7,148 nt of DNA from JAIPAH01 sp964345255 (GTDB taxonomy: Bacteria; Bacteroidota; Bacteroidia; Bacteroidales; JAIPAH01): NCBI GenBank assembly GCA_964345255.1, contig CAYFQK010000177.1, forward strand, positions 1 through 7,148, read 5' to 3'. Below, in pieces: positions 6,442-7,148 of this stretch (position 1 is the stretch's first letter; each line of letters opens with the position of its first letter). The notes below the pieces were generated by a model. The model did not search any database. It saw only the letters and a list, made by a program, of their open reading frames with translations, and was not told the origin of the DNA. A program made the position numbers and the translations under genes.

Positions 6442-6527
6442 AACGTTTTGTTTGGTAAAAACACCTGCCTGCCGGCAAAATGATTTTAATGCAGAAAATG
6501 AGTATACCCGAATGAAAACTTTTTAAA

Positions 6528-6547
6528 CTATTGATTTTCAGCAATAG
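6528..6547 (-). terminator. Weak hairpin downstream of the 97-residue membrane protein gene
   Basis: On the minus strand CTATTG-8-CAATAG (6547-6528) is followed by TTTAAAAAG, a poor T-run. A second short dyad, ACCCG-CAG-CGGGT (6566-6578), lies between it and the gene end at 6607. Either could end this transcript before the mgtE promoter. Stems are short, so this is tentative. Confidence 0.3.
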
Positions 6548-6606
6548 CCGTTTTGAAAGCTTTTAACCCGCAGCGGGTAAGTAAAAAAGAAAATACCGAT
6601 AGCTAT

Positions 6607-6900
6607 TTACAGTCCCTTAAACCACTCCTGGAAATAGGGGCCTACCCAGGGCACTTCTTTCATTTCGCCCTGAACTGAACCAATGAGGCTAATAAGCCAG
6701 AAAGCGAAAAAGATGAGTGCAATTATCCAGCCAAGTGCAGGGATGAACGATAGTATAAGACCTGCCAGATAAATTCCAAGTAGCTGACGAATGTAGTAAC
6801 TGGTAAATTCATCTTTTTGTTCGCTATTGTTAATCACAAGGGCGATAATCCATCCAATGATGGTGATATGCGCTACAATTGCTTTTGTTTTTGGGTCCAT
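6607..6900 (-). CDS. Small membrane protein, DUF4870/Tic20-like
   Basis: A 97-residue protein with three predicted membrane helices (about 7-24, 38-54 and 56-76), a short polar loop after the first (NNSEQKDEFTSYYIRQ), and a C-terminal tail GEMKEVPWVGPYFQEWFKGL. The pattern of a first helix, a conserved polar stretch with an Arg/Gln before the second helix, a closely packed helix pair, and a VPxxG-type tail matches small DUF4870 proteins, which are distantly related to chloroplast Tic20. The usual length is about 100-120, so it looks complete. No function is established for the bacterial members. The start ATG at 6900 is the first in frame and leaves the first helix intact; no Shine-Dalgarno sequence is visible. 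It lies upstream of mgtE on the same strand, but the 177-base gap and separate promoter-like boxes argue against one operon. Confidence 0.8.
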   Translation of the reverse strand: MDPKTKAIVAHITIIGWIIALVINNSEQKDEFTSYYIRQLLGIYLAGLILSFIPALGWIIALIFFAFWLISLIGSVQGEMKEVPWVGPYFQEWFKGL

Positions 6901-6924
6901 TTTAAAAGATTTTAATTGTTTCTT

Positions 6925-6955
6925 TAAATGTAGCCATTTTATAAGGAATCCACAA
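6925..6955 (-). promoter_or_regulatory. Putative promoter of the DUF4870-like gene
   Basis: On the minus strand a TTG (6955-6953) lies 20 bases before TACATTTA (6932-6925), which differs from the TAnnTTTG -7 consensus only in the last base. Transcription would start near 6918, 18 bases before the ATG. The TTG lies inside the left arm of the 6947-6982 palindrome. Confidence 0.45.
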
Positions 6956-6982
6956 TGTTTTACCGGAAATATTTTGTGGATT
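6947..6982. repeat. 36-bp palindrome with perfect 9-bp arms
   Basis: AATCCACAA (6947-6955) and TTGTGGATT (6974-6982) are perfect inverted arms, exactly symmetric about a central CCGG (6963-6966), with a few partial matches between. It lies between the minus-strand gene entering from the right edge and the DUF4870-like gene, overlapping the latter's presumed -33 region. It could be an operator dyad or a terminator stem for the upstream gene. No T-run follows on the minus strand, which weakens the terminator reading. Confidence 0.5.
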
Positions 6983-7054
6983 ATTTTAATCTTCTTTAAG
7001 CTCAGGCCATTTGAAATTAGCTTTCGGCAAGATCATAACACTGCTGGCAACGGG

Positions 7055-7148
7055 TTAGTGGCGTTTCCTGGGTTTCCTGTTGTCACCTTCATCCACAATC
7101 CGGTACATCTTTGTTTCAGATAGCTTTTTTAGCTCTTTCCATTTACCC
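7055..7148 (-). CDS. C-terminal end of an unrecognised protein (cut by window edge)
   Basis: The minus strand is open from the window edge to a TAA at 7057-7055, giving 30 residues: a Lys/Glu-rich start (GKWKELKKLSETKMYRIV) and a very basic tail (DNRKPRKRH). It reads like a genuine C-terminus and lies on the same strand as the next two genes, but too little is present to name a family. Two further short stretches downstream, ending in TAA at 7017 (another frame, with a CQQC pair) and at 6986 (same frame, ending FKWPELKED), also look protein-like. The stop at 7055 may therefore reflect a frameshift rather than the native end. Confidence 0.45.
   Translation of the reverse strand, partial: GKWKELKKLSETKMYRIVDEGDNRKPRKRH

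Noticed and set aside
6430..6606. Mg2+ riboswitch (M-box or ykkC-like) upstream of mgtE
   Set aside because: The 177-base gap is mostly AT-rich with only short dyads, and the likely promoter box leaves essentially no leader to carry a riboswitch.
7091..7099. ATCCACAAT repeated at 6948-6956 and 7091-7099 as a possible paired binding site
   Set aside because: The second copy lies within the apparently coding end of the upstream gene and has no partner arm; a 9-base match at this distance can be chance.
6827..7123. Plus-strand 98-codon open frame at the right end
   Set aside because: It overlaps the start of the DUF4870-like gene antisense, crosses its promoter and the palindrome, and then runs antisense to the incoming gene.

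Overview
The window looks like ordinary chromosome from a member of the Bacteroidota (or a close relative in that superphylum). This rests on three things. Shine-Dalgarno sequences are weak or absent. An identical TATTTTTG octamer, which fits the Bacteroidota sigma-A -7 consensus TAnnTTTG, lies upstream of three of the minus-strand genes. The gene set is also typical: a FldA-type flavodoxin, a 2[4Fe-4S] ferredoxin, a DUF3179 lipoprotein with an acidic residue run after its lipobox Cys, and an M28-PDZ peptidase. I see no phage, IS transposase, CRISPR, rRNA or tRNA. The genus cannot be named from the sequence.

Layout: (1) 1-420, the 3' part of a flavodoxin gene (+), converging through a hairpin terminator (452-488) on a 55-residue two-cluster ferredoxin gene (509-676, -). 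(2) 824-1858 (-), a DUF3179 lipoprotein, divergent from (3) 2089-4778 (+), a probable two-gene operon of a CDF-family zinc-type cation exporter and a secreted zinc-dependent M28 peptidase with PA and PDZ domains. The 230-bp divergent region holds an inverted repeat, a direct repeat and -7-like boxes. (4) 4779-5028, a convergent intergenic region that is mostly a ~160-bp imperfect palindrome, probably a copy of a dispersed repeat. (5) 5029-6429 (-), a complete MgtE magnesium channel whose likely promoter almost touches the start codon. (6) 6607-6900 (-), a small three-helix membrane protein of DUF4870/Tic20-like type. (7) 7055-7148 (-), the 3' end of an unrecognised gene cut by the window edge.

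The genes make no single pathway. Two themes can be defended: low-potential electron carriers, where flavodoxin and ferredoxin classically replace one another according to iron supply, and divalent metal handling (CDF exporter, zinc peptidase, MgtE). The least explained items are the non-coding palindromes at 4827-4988, 6947-6982, 1960-1974 and 758-770, and the three-frame coding-like tail at 6986-7148. I found no convincing new multi-gene system.
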